Source: Heliopora coerulea (lineage: Eukaryota; Cnidaria; Anthozoa; Scleralcyonacea; Helioporidae). From it: DNA of 64,000 nucleotides. The stretch spans positions 62,001-126,000 of the forward strand of contig JASJOG010000277.1 of assembly GCA_030142905.1 (NCBI GenBank). The letters run 5' to 3'. The stretch's first letter is position 1, and every line of letters begins with the position of its first letter. The translations under genes and the position numbers were made by a program. Under the pieces are notes generated by a model. The model had not been told where the DNA came from. It made no database searches and was given only the letters and a program-made list of their open reading frames with translations. Positions 47,881 through 60,900 of the stretch are shown piece after piece.

Positions 47881-49808
47881 TCAATACTTCATTAAACTCT
47901 CACCAACCTGCTGGAACCATCGTGACACATGGATATACCTTTCTTTCTCCTGGAATGTCAAAACGTTCTAGCACAACAAAAATGAGTTCGTGTTCAAAGA
48001 GAATACATTTACAGCAGTCAAAAAACCCTTAGTTTGTAGAGTATAACATTGTTTGTTGAATGCGCTAGTAATATTTAAGATTTCTGAAGACAATTGTAAA
48101 ATCTCACTCTTGCTCGAGAGGTTTAAACAGCATGCCCAACAATTGTGTTGAATGTATCATAATCTTTTTGTGTCTTTGCATAATTGCAGTTCACACTGCT
48201 CAACCATTATCTGCAAAGTGTCAGTAGACACATGTACAAATTATGTACTTATTTTTATCTCAGTAATAATTACTTATTAAATGATGTGTGTGATTGCAAT
48301 CTTTGCAGGAAAGTCATTAATCATCACATGACTAAGTTTGTTTTATGATCTGTATGCTGTGCACAAAATGGAAGACACAATGTTTCCAGGGAATTTGTAT
48401 TCATAATACAATAAAACCGCCAACACCATGAACCTCTGCTGACATCATGTCACAGAGACAGGTTAAGCAAACAACTTGTTCATGGTCAGTCTGCTGGATG
48501 TATCCTTCCATAACACAGTTGTTTACACATTTTTATAAAATATTATCATTACTGTGTACAATATGTGAGTTTTAGCTTAAGGTTATTGCATAATAAAAGC
48601 TAAAACTCACTTATTATAGACAGTAATAATTTAGCCTCATTTGTAATAAAAATATACTGTTCAGAGTTGTTAACACATTCACCATTGTGTTTCACAGGCT
48701 CCACAACTTTGTGCTGGACAATGTTACCCTGTACAACATCTCTGTTTCTTTGAAAGCTTATGTATGGTGACAGGCACTATAATGGGTCAAAATTTCTTTC
48801 CATCTTCAAGGGCACGAAATTCTCCTAAGTTTTCACAGACATCATTTAATTCCCAAATTGCAGGCTGCTAATGGTAGCCAGGGTAATGTGTAGCAGTATA
48901 CCAGTGTATAATAAAATATACTTACATAAATATCACATAATGTTGCAAACCACAGTAGGTCAGCAACAGTGAGGCTTTGACCAACAAAGTAGACCCTATC
49001 CACTAGATATAAATTTAGTAACTATAAAAAGAATAGTGCTACTATTACCATGTTATTCAAAGCAGCCCATATGTAAACACACATAGAAAGAACACAGCTA
49101 TGAACTTATCACTACAGTCCCTTAAAAAGTAATAATTACAAGTAACTGGTAACTTGTGAAGATGTTGCTCATTAAGGACGTGAAGCAACTGCCTTGTCCC
49201 CTCATTTTTTTTGCCAGAGTATTACTTTTGAACTTTCTCTTTTTCAGTCAGAACTGCCTACACTGCACTGCACTTCGATTACAACACAACCAGTTTGACA
49301 ATGAAACTGGAGATTCTCAGTGAAACCAGGTTAATTGACATTTAGTAATCTGTCGTATACTCTTACCTTAAGAACGTCTTTCACTTCTCCTACGTTTTTC
49401 AAACAAGGAGTGACTTGTGTGAGACAATACTCTAACCATTGCTCAACTTCTGCTTCTTCCAAGAAGTCCTTTCCCAACAAGCTGGAACTAACGTTCTGAC
49501 TCTTCTCCGAGAATCTCACGATAGCTTTAATTGTCGTTAGCAAACCACTGATAGTGATACCATTGTCCAAAGTAACGAAAGGCTCCTGCAGGAAACAGAA
49601 ACACCAGGCGGGTCCCAAAGGTTTGGAAGAACTTGTTCGAGAAACAGACCGAACTAGCAACGATTTCGACAGAAAGCCATACAACACCTACCTTGGAATT
49701 CTCTTTATTCTTTTTGTAGCTAATAGCTACTTGATTTCCAGGTGGTTTGCAAAATTTATAAACCATTTCGACAGCAGAGTTGCCACAGGGATGAACCACG
49801 ACGGCCAT
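47881..49808 (-). CDS. EEF1E1: Eukaryotic elongation factor 1 epsilon 1 (AIMP3/p18)
   Basis: GST-C-like auxiliary protein of the multi-aminoacyl-tRNA synthetase complex, tied to methionyl-tRNA synthetase and to DNA-damage signalling in mammals. Four exons, all phase 0: 49692-49808, 49367-49585, 48926-49021, 47881-47967; 172 residues (human 174). Landmarks are GITISGLLTTIKAIVRF, VEQWLEYCLTQV, LNLYLVDRVYFVGQSLTVAD, LLWFATLCDIY, and the last exon LTFQEKERYIHVSRWFQQVG, matching the human QEKEKYLNVSRWF region. The protein ends soon after (ESLMKY), slightly earlier than human. The start is the first ATG in the exon (MAVVVHPCG). It is head to head with the SOCS-box gene. The 958-bp last intron contains an imperfect inverted repeat. 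Confidence 0.95.
48548..48627. repeat. Imperfect inverted repeat in EEF1E1 intron
   Basis: Inner arms GTGAGTTTTAGCTT (48565-48578) and its exact reverse complement, plus outer ATTACTGT / ACAGTAAT, form an 80-bp foldback. Non-coding. Confidence 0.65.
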
Positions 49809-50297
49809 GATGTGCGAGAACGCCTTCAACGGAAATAGGTTGGAAACTAGCTTGGGTAACACCGGAAACAATAAATCATAACAAAAATATTTCTTTAACA
49901 AAAGCAAATGTATTTTAACGTACAAAATTTGTAATTTTCTCATCCAGTTTGATATTTGGTTAGTACATTGTTGTAACTTGTCAAGTACATTGTAAGAATG
50001 AATTCTACTTTTATCCAACGCTTTTTTGCTATCGTTTTATAAAGCGCCGATGAACAAAGGGTGTCGCGTATGCATTCGTAAACATTATCGTCACCCCATG
50101 TCGACATTGTGCTGAAACAGTTTCCACCCGCGTACTTGTACAACTACCTTTTATACCACAAAGATACCGAAAATTCCATTCTTTTTTTCTTAGACTTGGT
50201 CACTGAAAAAACGCCCGACTGTGTATCCATATTCATCGCAGAATAAAATTTTGCCGGGACAAAACTTGAAAGTGCTTCGTGAGTTCAACAGACTACG
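49809..50297. promoter_or_regulatory. Divergent promoter region, EEF1E1 / SOCS-box gene
   Basis: 489 bp between start codons. It must carry the 5' UTRs and promoters of both genes. No individual site was assigned. Confidence 0.55.
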
Positions 50298-52111
50298 ATG
50301 ACTGCTCAAGGTATGTTATGCAAGGTATGTTATGGTATGTTACACTTATGCTTGCTACCAACTAATAAGTTGGTAGCAAGCATAAGTGGTCTCAGTTCAC
50401 ATGTGTCTGTGGTTTAGACCTCTTTTAAGAATTATAATTTTCGGTGTTTGTCAACCACGGTTGGTTGTAAAATGTTGGCGGTGTGAACGTGTTTGGGCAT
50501 GTGTCACGACGAACAAAAGCAGGTCCCAGATCTATGTGAGTTTGGTCTGGTTGTGTGATACTGATCTGCTGAGTAACCAAATTTTATGTGTTTATTCAAA
50601 ATACTTTACTGCCTAAACTTTTGGAAGGAGATATTTACGTTGGATTTCAACCAAAGAAATTTGATAGCATCAAAATCACCTACAACCTTCCTTTCAAAAA
50701 TCCACCAGAAGGAAGGTGTAGTGAGTAACTAGGGATGGAATGAACTTCAAACAGTAAAACCTGAACAAACAAAGGCATTCAACAGAATAAGAGCAAAGTT
50801 TAGAAAGTCACATTATCAATGAATGGCTGTGATATGAAAAGTGGAGTTTGTTAGAAACAGAAATATGATTCAGTTAATGTGGGTTCATTTACCTAATGTG
50901 AAAGGCTGATTTGCTGAGCCAAACCAACTGAATATGGAAAAAAACAAATTAAAATATCATAAAAGAGAAAAATTAGTAATAATGGGTTATTATAGGTATT
51001 GTGATAGTAAATTGACAATTAAAATGTGAGGGCTTAGCTAACTAAAGAAGTCAATCAAAATGATTATGATTGTTATTTTAAATGTTGATTAAATAACACA
51101 GAAGAAGAAAAATGAAACACAATATACATATATATATATATATTTATAAGAGAGGAAATTAAGGAAATATTTCTTTCATTTGAAGATGCTCTTAAGTCAT
51201 AAACAATAACTTTTACTGCTCTTCCACACCCCACATGATTACACTCTGTTATCTTGCGTAAAAGTCAAGTGTAAGGCTTAAACAAGTAACCTGTAATGGA
51301 ATAAAGTGATTTGATGGCAGATAATTAGGTCCATTAATCAAATATTTCTTTCTAATATTTTTCAGAAAAAGTCTCTAAAAGACCAAGATTTGATTTCACA
51401 AAACAGAGTGTAGAGTGCCAACTTAGATTTGCTGCCAAATATAGTTCTTTTGACAGGATTTACCAGCTGGTGGTACAAAGTAATGCAAATGTTAACAGTC
51501 AAGACTACAATGGATGTACACCACTTGTCATCAGCATTCTTGAGGGACAGGATGAGGAATGTGTGGAACTCTTGTGCAAACTTGGAGCAGATGTGAACTG
51601 CACAGTTGACAAACTACATGGTTATTGTCCTTTACATTTTGCTGCAGAAAAAAATATGTGTGATATCATTAAGATTTTGATCCAGTATGGAGCTTCAAGG
51701 AACTGTCAAACTTTTACTGGTTGTACTCCACTTCATCTAGCAGCAATGCATGGAAATCTTGAAGCTGTAAGAATTCTGTGCTTGAACAGTGCTGATGTTA
51801 ATGTTCCAGAATGGTATAATGGGTATACTCCTCTACACCATGCAATCATTCATGAGCACTTAAGAGTTGTGTTTCTATTATTGGAGTTCAATGCCAGCCT
51901 TGCCTTGGCAAATTTCAGTGGTTATACAGCTTTAAATCTATCTGACAAAGAGCTGTGCAAGTATTTATATTACCTCAAAACAGAACCTAAGGTCTTGGAA
52001 AAGATTTGCCTTGATGTTGTTCGGAAGAATTACCTGTGGCCAAATGCTTACAAAAATGTCTCTAAACTTCCTCTGCCTTTACCTATTAAAAAGAAGATAT
52101 TATTTGAATAG
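50298..52111 (+). CDS. Ankyrin repeat and SOCS box (ASB) family protein
   Basis: Predicted substrate receptor of a Cullin-5/Elongin B-C ubiquitin ligase. Three exons in phase: 50298-50310 (ATG ACT GCT CAA G), 50628-50720, 51366-52111; 283 residues. The third exon encodes about five ankyrin repeats: YNGCTPLVISILEGQDEECV, HGYCPLHFAAEKNMCDIIKI, FTGCTPLHLAAMHGNLEAVR, YNGYTPLHHAIIHEHLRVVF, and a last one ending SLALANFSGYTALNL. The C-terminal SOCS box starts LEKICLDVVRK and ends LPLPLPIKKKILFE, containing the typical LPLP motif. Length and layout resemble ASB8 (288 residues), but repeat sequence does not decide the paralogue. The first two exons rest on phase and strong splice sites (donor GTGAGT at 50721), not on homology. 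Confidence 0.85.
50344..50387. repeat. Perfect 20-bp hairpin with 4-base loop
   Basis: ACTTATGCTTGCTACCAACT (50344-50363), loop AATA, then the exact reverse complement. It lies in the first intron of the SOCS-box gene, 34 bp after the donor, preceded by a short GGTATGTTATG duplication (50310-50340). Possible foldback scar. Confidence 0.8.
51123..51143. repeat. TA dinucleotide repeat
   Basis: About ten TA units in the second intron of the SOCS-box gene. Confidence 0.85.
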
Positions 52112-53194
52112 TCCTAGAGGCAAACCAAAGGTTGATAGAAATAAGAGATAAAACCTGGAGATTTTAATTTCACTGAATTATTTTAGAATTTATTTATTAG
52201 ATTTAATTTAATCATTGTAATATAGTTATTTTTATTTTTTTATTTGATGCACATTCCATTTATATATTATGCAATAGTTTTAAGTATTTGTTTTCATGCA
52301 AAGAAATGCTTGACATTGATTATTAGGCACTAAACATTTAATGTTAAAATATTTTACTAATAATTCCTACTCTGATACACATTTCATTTGAAATATCATG
52401 CACTAGTTTTAAGTATGTGTTTATGTACAAAGAAACATTTGATGTTGACTATTAGGCACTAAACATTTAATGTAATAATATTTTACATATATATAATATT
52501 ATATATAATATTATATGTCTGCATGTCCACATATATCCACATGTACATATAATTTTATCATTTGTTCATAATTAAACAGACATTTGATGATCTCATAAAT
52601 TACTAAAGTTGTTTACTGTTTAACAAGAATTGCATCTGATACCATATTTGTAAATTATTTAAATACACTCAAGCCTGTATGAGGCGGACATCTTTAGAGT
52701 AATTCCTTCATGTCCGTTTCATTGACACGCTACTCATAGTCAGACAAGGTCTCAAATGAAATATTCCACAACACTGTAGTACAAGCACTATACAGCAACA
52801 GTAAACCAATATACAGAACTTACAACATGGGGAGACATTGCAAAAGAAGAAGACAGAAGTTGGGCGCTCGTTTGTTCTCATCTTCGTAATCTGACCGTCA
52901 GTAGTATTCTGAAGTATGGTTTAGAGAGAGATGTTAAATATCAGCTTGATCGAGGAAACGTTGACCGTTTCATGTAGGGATTTGTAGTCCTCCTGCTTTG
53001 ATTAAACTGTCCTCGAAACATAGGTTTTATCTCCAACATATATTCGAGATTCGATGTGGAAATTTACCACCCCTGGCATAGTGACGTAAACGTATTTCTC
53101 CGAGCGTGTTGTCCAGGGTTAATACGGCACTGGGTACTAAAACTCCCCCCGATTCTGCAAAGTTCTTTGCCATATAACATGGTTCTGCTAAACG
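52112..53194. other. AT-rich spacer before BCS1L
   Basis: Contains two imperfect direct copies of about 100 bp (near 52250-52350 and 52375-52470; both include TTTTAAGTAT and TTAGGCACTAAACATTTAAT) and an AT palindrome near 52480-52515. The BCS1L promoter must lie at the right end. No gene seen. Confidence 0.55.
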
Positions 53195-56100
53195 ATGCCG
53201 GAAACGTCGGGTTTGCTGGCTTCTCTTTCCGACAATCCGTACTTTTCCGCTGGATTTGGCCTTGTCGGTGTTGGTACTGCTTTAGCTTTGCTACGTAAAG
53301 GAAGCCAGTATGGTTTCGTGGTTTTTCGGCGCCATGCAATGATGACCTTGGAAGTCCCTAGCAAAGACAGGAGTTTCCAATGGCTTTTGCAATGGATAAC
53401 ACTAAACGCCAGGAAGGCGCAGCATCTAAGCGTCGAGACGACGTTTCACCAAAGTGATACGGGGAAAATTAATACAAAGTTTGATTTCATCCCGAGTCCT
53501 GGTACCCACTTTTTTAGGTAAACTTTGTGCACTATGTGTGGTCCACTGGGGGTGTAAGGGCCTTCGGGGGGGTGGATGAGCAGTGGAATAAGTGTTAAAA
53601 CAAAAGTGGAAGGAAACATAGAAAATGCGCGCATATTTGATGAAAGTCATTGGTAGTTTGGGAAAATTTGTTGTGAACTGTTAGTAACAACTATAATCAT
53701 CCCAACTTAAAGTTGGGCAACTCTTGTAATATACTCCCTATAAACCTTCTGGCACAGTACACCTGTACAGGAAGAGGAATGGCAACTAGTAAAACTCTAA
53801 TGGATACCTTACCCAAGCTCTAGGAAATATTACATCCAACCCCTGGATGCACTATTTCCATTGTCAATTTCATGACTATATACAGTGTGTCCTAAAAAAG
53901 GCTACCCTATTCATGCTTCATTAATATCCTTTACAAATTACCTTTTATACAACAGGTGATTTTTAAAGAATAATCATTGGAATGTTTAACAGGGTAGCAA
54001 TTTTTTAAACACACACTGTATAATACTCTTGATATCTTCCCATGACCCTTTCACAATAAGATGTCTCCCCTTGTCAAGTGAAGTTGTCAGATGTTTGCTA
54101 GAGTAATTTACCAGAAGACTGATTGTGCTTGGAAAGAGTGATGATAATTTTAGCCCTTTCCTGGCAAGATGTCTCCTTTGATGAGTAAAATTGTTCAGTA
54201 TGGGCCCAAGTAAAACAACAGAGACCAATTGTGCAAGGAAAGAACTAAAGATTCTGAAAATTCATTAAGAATTCATGATGAAAATGCAAAAGAAAATCAT
54301 TAGCATGTTGTGTCTATGTATGAAATTCATTAAGAATTCATGAGTAAAATGCAAAGGGAAATGATAAATGTGTTGTGCACCTGTATGAGATAAAGACACA
54401 CATGCCAATTTATAAATTATGTGAAGAAGAAGTTAATACTTCAGCTTAGAAAACAGATTTCCCAACATTCTTTTGGCATTTGCACATTAAGCAGTGAATT
54501 TTAAAAGTACATGCTTCATGGGATCTAAAACACTCAGCTATTGCCTCCTGTTGTAAATCCTGATAAGCCACTCCTCTTCTCTTAGTGGAACACACCATTC
54601 ACACAGAGAAAACTCTGTTGACTATGACCTCTTGTCTACTAGCCCAATTGGTTTCAATGTCAATTTGTTCTCATAGCTACAAGAACCATTGGATAAGAGT
54701 GGAAAGATCACGTGAGAAAGGTATGGTGGACTTACATACTGGCTCACCTTGGGAGACTGTAACTTTAACTGCTTTAGGCTGGAAGCGTGAACTGTTTTTT
54801 GAGATTTTGGCTGAGGCACAGAAAGTGGCATTGTCAAAAGAGGAAGGTAAAACTGTGATGTATATACCAATGGGAGCTGAGTGGAGACAATTTGGTTTCC
54901 CAAGACGAAGGAGACCATTGGATTCAGTGATTTTGCCTCTTGGTGTGGCTGAAAAGATTTTAGCAGATATTAAAGATTTCATTAGATCTGCCAAGTGGTA
55001 TATGGACAGAGGTATGTCTACTCTTTAGTCAAGCCAAATGGCTCAAGTATTGAAGTGCATAGTTTTGGTGTTGGGAGGATGGCCTCTTAGGCTTCTTGAA
55101 TCTTCCTGTGGGCCTGTATCGTAAAGGCCTTCCTGAAAAAAAGAGAAAACAAATTGTTGAAAAAAGAAGACAGGAGAAGGGAATGACTTTAAGTTAAGTT
55201 ACTTCATTTAACTTCCTTGTGTCTGAATTTGTGTTTATCTTTTTCACTCTGGCTACTGGCAGTTGATATTAATTTTCAAAAGGACACCTTGGGACAGGAA
55301 AGAGTTATACGACCATGAGGATATTACTGTTTACATGTTTTATATGCAAGGATGACCAAGAGGACTTGCCAACATTTCAAACAGCCCAATACTCCAGTAT
55401 AGTTGGTGAATCACTGTTGCTCTATGCCACACAATGGTGAAACAATTACCAACGTCAGGAAGGCGATCACATGTGTGTAAAATTAGATAGTCAGTGATGT
55501 TATTATTACAGATTATCCGTGTACTTCTGGAAAATGAAATGTCCTCTGTGTTTTTGTTATTTCTTGAGGTATTCCTTATAGGAGAGGATATTTGTTATAC
55601 GGACCACCAGGCTGTGGAAAGACCAGCTTCATGTGAGTTTTATCAATTTGTTTTACATGGGTTATTGGCACACCCTAAAAGGGAGGAAATTTGGAACGTT
55701 TAGTACTGAGAGTGTTCTTAAGGGGCATCTGCAGTTACGCTTTTCTGTTAATTTTAGAATTTCAAAGTCCCTAAAAAGGAATTTTCCTGCCCTTATTCAT
55801 GCGACGGAAATCGCATCGTTTACCATCATTTGGGTTTTTTTCCTTGCTCGTGAATGATTTTTGCTTCCTCAAGAATGATTTTCGCTCATTTTCTTTTTTT
55901 CCCTTTCAATAGCCAAGCTCTCGCCGGTGAACTGGAGTACAGCATCTGTGTGATGAACCTGAGTGACAGAAGTTTGTCCGACGATAGACTGAATCATCTC
56001 ATGAGCATCGCGCCGCAGCAAAGTATAATATTGCTGGAAGATATTGACGCTGCATTTGTAAAACGCAAAGAGGAGGATCATGCAGGGAAAAATATGTACA

Positions 56101-57124
56101 TGAACAGGGTAAGCAGCCTTACGTTAAGGATTTCTAATACAATCATTGTTTGGATCCAGTTTTTGGCAGATGCCCGAGGCCCTCGACTTCCACATAAGGG
56201 TAAAACAAATAGTAGGGACCTTAAGCAAGCTTAGACGACAACAGCAATAAACACCAGAATGAAATTTTCGATTTTATCAGAACATAGATATCTGACGTCC
56301 TATCGTTTGTTGGATGTTTGTTTTTCAACCTCTAAAAAGCTTGAAAGTTTTTAATGGGAATTCTGTACTCAACTTACGGCTTCAGCCGTTCTACGAGTTA
56401 AAGTCTTCATGAACGCAAGGAAATGGTACAAGTAGCTTTGAATGGACACCAAGAACCTTTCGCGAATGTTTAAAGCACAGTAGCTTCTAACACGAACCCG
56501 TTTTTTTGGTAAAAATTTGAGATGAAAGTTAGCCACTCCCCTATGGCATTAATTTTCTTTGTTTTTTGGTTTGTGTATTATTAATAAGAAATGAAGTTTG
56601 GACCATTATTGACTTTTCCTCGTCGATATGACGCTTCCTCTACAAGTTTTCCCAAGCGTTTTGCAAGTTTTTTGCTGTCCAAACGTTTATTTGTTTTGGT
56701 AAATCATGCGAGGTTCTTAATCTAATATCTTTTCTTTTCTTGTAACTCTATCTTTACTTTACTTTTTGATACATCCTTCAAGGTCACATTCAGCGGACTG
56801 CTCAACACTTTAGACGGAGTGGCGTCAACCGAAGAGAGGATAGTTTTCATGACGACAAACTTTCTAAACAGACTCGATCCGGCTTTAATCAGGCCAGGCC
56901 GTGTGGACTTCAAACAAGAGATCGGCTTCGCAGACGCAAACCAAATGGAACGTATGTTTCGCCGTTTTTATCCTCGAGAGCCATCTTCTAGTGCAAGACA
57001 GTTTACCGAAAATGTCTTGGCTCTCGAACAACCAAAGAGCGTTGCTCAACTTCAAGGATACTTTATGCTCCATAAAACTGATCCAGTGGCAGCTCTAGAA
57101 AACGTAAATTTTTTGAGGGACTGA
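53195..57124 (+). CDS. BCS1L: Mitochondrial chaperone BCS1
   Basis: AAA ATPase of the inner mitochondrial membrane that inserts the Rieske iron-sulfur protein into complex III. Five exons: 53195-53517, 54677-55011, 55569-55632, 55913-56108, 56783-57124, in phase, 419 residues, the same length as human. The N terminus has a single membrane segment ([13 protein letters not shown]) after DNPYFSAG, followed by the BCS1 N domain ([48 protein letters not shown]). The AAA module has Walker A GPPGCGKT (about 231-238), Walker B IILLEDID, sensor MTTN and RPGRVD arginine motif, and C-terminal [15 protein letters not shown]. Exon 3 is only 64 bp; its acceptor TTGAG/GTATTCC was fixed by the conserved [12 protein letters not shown]. 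Intron 1 carries two MITE copies. Confidence 0.97.
54043..54215 (+). repeat. Two tandem copies of the TTAGCCAGA-type MITE family
   Basis: 54043-54118 (CCTTTCACAATAAGATGTCT, CCCCTTG-CAAGTGAAG) and 54150-54215 (GCCCTTTCCTGGCAAGATGT, CTCCTTTGATGAGTAAAATT) are related to each other and to 58634-58733. BCS1L intron 1. Confidence 0.6.
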
Positions 57125-57910
57125 AGATTGTAGATTATATATTTATACTGAAGTTTATGCCTCCAAGTGTTCATGTTTTTATATATATCATGTAAGGTTA
57201 GTGTACAGTTTTGTGAGTGAGTGATACCATGGAAAGTGGTACCATCAGTGCGGTTTTGCCTGTACTACTTTTTGAGCGTGTATTTTTAATCATGGGCGTT
57301 TTGCACGAGAGCCTGGGTAACCACTCCGCACTGACCTTGAAGTCTCGACCGACCGATGGACTGTAGGACTGACGGACCTTCGGATGGACCGTTGGATTGA
57401 GTAGTAAACCCAACAGAGACCTGTAGCGACTTCGGCAACAGACTTCGTAGCTCATTCGGTGAAAGTCGTGGGTTCGATTCCCGCCAAAGACTAAGCCTTA
57501 GAGCTACATCAACCGTATTGATAAATGGCCGGCAAATAAATATTTTTTATTTATGCACTTTTATACACAAAAGAGTGAGGGAACTGTCGAAAGTAAAGAG
57601 ATCTACGAGCGAAGGACTTTTGTATTTCCTCTCTTCAAGGCCCTTTGTTCGAAACGGAGTCAACAGATTTTCTATTTGTCATAATTTACATAAATTCGTT
57701 GTATTGCTTTTAGGTGAAAGTGCAGAATAAAGTTTATGGATGTTTTTTTAAATCTCGCCCTGGTAAAATGAGTTTCCGTTACCAAACTATGCCTTTTCAT
57801 TACGGTTTATCGCGGAACAGGTGTCCATTCTGTTGAGGTGAATGTGCTACCAGTTGGAGACGGCGATACAATTGAGAGACATAAAAACAAAAGTGTTTTG
57901 ATAGGATAAC
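57125..57910. other. Spacer between BCS1L and the aminopeptidase, with tRNA-like fragment
   Basis: 57428-57480 contains GTAGCTCATTCGG (A-box like) and GTGGGTTCGATTCCCGCC (B box) too close together for a tRNA: a SINE or tRNA relic. 57630-57656 carries a decayed GGCCCTTTGTTCGAAACG motif like the retroelement 3' ends. Nothing else seen. Confidence 0.6.
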
Positions 57911-60900
57911 ATGCCAAAGCACGGTTTTACCATTTCATTTCTAGCTCTTTTTTTTTTCACTCTACCTTTGGAATCTCGAGCAAAGCTATTGAGAACTGAA
58001 ACATCTAAACATTCAACGGCCAAGAAACTTTCCGACACCAAGGGACGAGAATTCGCTTACAAATATGTACGCATCCCTAAGGAAATTCGACCGCTTCACT
58101 ATGACCTCTTCCTTCATCCGAATTTAACGAGTTTAAATTTTGGTGGGAAGGTTGAGATTTTGTTGAGATGTTTCGAGACAACGAGCAGGATAATATTTCA
58201 CCTGATGCACTTGAAGACCGAGCATGTCAGGCTGGTGGATGACACCAAAGTAGACATAAAGGTCAAAGATATTTCGGAAAATAAGGAAAGGAATTTGATG
58301 ATTCTGGAGTTAGAGAAACAGCTAAAGAAAGGTAAAGAGTATACTCTTTCCATGGACTTTCACGGAAAGTTGGCGGACAACATGGAAGGTTTTTATAAAA
58401 GCGAGTATCGAACGAAGAGCGGTGAAAAAAGGTGAGACAGACAAGACTGGTGTCTGATGGTAATTTTTCACATTCAAAAATTCCTGAGTCCGTAAGTTCG
58501 CTCACAGTAAATGTAAATGAAAAGAAAAGCCGAGAAGCAGCAAGCCCTTAAAAATTCTTCATCGTTGCGATCGCAGCCATTATCCTCATCATCGCTAGCG
58601 GTAGCAGAAGAAGGAAGGCTGAATAAGGTCCTTTAACTCTTTCCTATCCGAGATGTCACCTCTTGGTGAGTAAGATTGTGTGGCGTTAGCCAGAATAAAA
58701 TTAAAAAGTAGTCTACGGACTGGAAAGGGTTAAGGAGATAGTTTTTAGAAAATTTAACGCCACTTGTTATCGCCATTATCATCTTTATCACTCCTGATTA
58801 TAATAATTGTTCATTTTAAAAAGTTCCTGGTTTCTTTGGATAGTTTCCTCAAAGCGTAAAAGAAAGTTAAGCTGTCATTTGCAAGCGTGCAATTCTTGTA
58901 TTAATCTAACTTTCACTCCTTAGAGTGCTGGCCACTACGCATTTCGAGCCCGTCTACGCAAGGAAAGCCTTTCCATGTTTTGACGAACCCGAGTTCAAAG
59001 CTACGTTCGATATAAAGATCTTACGAAACCATAAACACCGTGCCATTTCAAATATGCCCATCAAGAAAACGAGAAAAACAGAGAATGGCCTGTACCTTGA
59101 TCACTTCGAAAGATCGGTTAAGATGAGCACCTATCTCGTTGCTTTTGTTGTGAGTGACTTTGAGTATACTGAAACCAAAACCAAAAATGGAATAAGGGTA
59201 AGATTAATTAACTTCATCTGAAAGATCTTTCTCCAATTTTTGGCGCATAAACTTTAGTTTCAGTCGCACTAGGTAAGATTCTGTCATTATTGCCAAGTAT
59301 GTATTAAACTCCGAAAATTTTTTTGTGAATAGGTTCGTGTTTGGTCAAAGAAAGATGCTGTTGAACAGACTAGATTTGGTTTAGATGTTGCTCAACACGT
59401 AATTACCTACTATGAAAAGTTCTTCAACATAAAATATCCTCTGCCAAAAATGGGTAAATAAAGAAGACTGTTCTTGACTTCAATAGCAGCCATTCTTATA
59501 CATTGTGGAAGACCAGAACTAGGAACAATTAAATTTTTTCGACAGTCTGATCGCTAGAGTGTAATTTTTTGGTTTACGCTTGTTCGCGTCAACATGCATG
59601 TCCATTTTTATTTGTTCACAACGTTGTGATTTTTCATCCTTATTTTTATCACTTTATTTCTGCTTTTATTTGTCCTTCAACTAGATTTGGTTGCAGTTCC
59701 TGATTTTGTAGCGGGGGCCATGGAGAACTGGGGTCTCATAACGTTCCGGGAAACTTTTTTGCTGTTCAACCGAAAATCTGGCAGTGCCGCTGACAAGCAA
59801 CTCGTGGCTGTCGTGATAGCACATGAACTGGCGCATCAGGTGTGAAACTACAAATTTCTATGCTCGATATAAATTAATTACCTCTCTTAAAAACTTTATA
59901 ATAACTCGACCTTTAATTTGTTACCTACCCCACTTGAAGACCCACAGGTCATATCTGAAGTCGACTATATGTTTTCTTTTACTTGGACGTCTTCAAATAT
60001 ATGATTAATTGGTTTATCCGAACCTGGAATTGGTGATAATTATTTAAATGCACTGTGTATACCAGAACGAACAAAATGTGATATTCCTTCTGTTGCCGTA
60101 ATGGACATGGTTTGATTTCATTGATTTGGGCTTACTAAATCTCTTTATAAAATAGTAATCTGATTGATGAAAGGCAGTGTTGTCGTAACTTGAAAGAATC
60201 ATGAAAAGCAGAAGTTTTGATGACCTCCATAAACAAATGCCAGTTTCAAGTTGTAATTTTTACGTGATAATTCAGGAAATATTCAACGAGCCCCAAACTA
60301 CTGTCGTCAAACACATTACTTTGGGACTCGTGTTTACCGCAACTCTTCATTCTCCCAAACCTCCATTCACGTTCCCTTAACCCTATGTGAAAACAAAACC
60401 TCTCTTTTACTTCTTAAATTTAATAGAAATTTACATTTGTGACTAATGTGAAAAGGGTTTTCATCGCATCGGGTAATTTTCATGTCAGAGTACGCTCACT
60501 AACATTCACTAAAACGTCCTGGAATAGAAACATTTTCTTGAAATGTTATCTTTTTCTCTTTCCAGTGGTTCGGTAACCTCGTGACAATGAAATGGTGGAA
60601 TGATTTGTGGCTGAATGAAGGCTTTGCTAATTACGTCGAATATTTAGGATGCAATGATTATGCCAAGGAATGGAGAGTGGTAGGTGCTCTTTATTTGAGT
60701 GAGTAATTACGGTAGATTCGATTGACCTTATTCAGGAATAAGCTGCCGTGGGTTGGCGGGTAGCAAAACCTTTTTTCCATCATGTAGTCTGGTACGGAAA
60801 AAACATTTGCTTAAATACGCAGAGAGAATGAGTTTTTGGTCTTCAGGGACTCACCTTGGTCTCAGAGTGAAAAGAGTCCCTGTTATTTCAGATTTATTTA

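Noticed and set aside
57428..57480. Possible tRNA gene
   Set aside because: A and B boxes are too close for a tRNA and acceptor stem pairing is absent.
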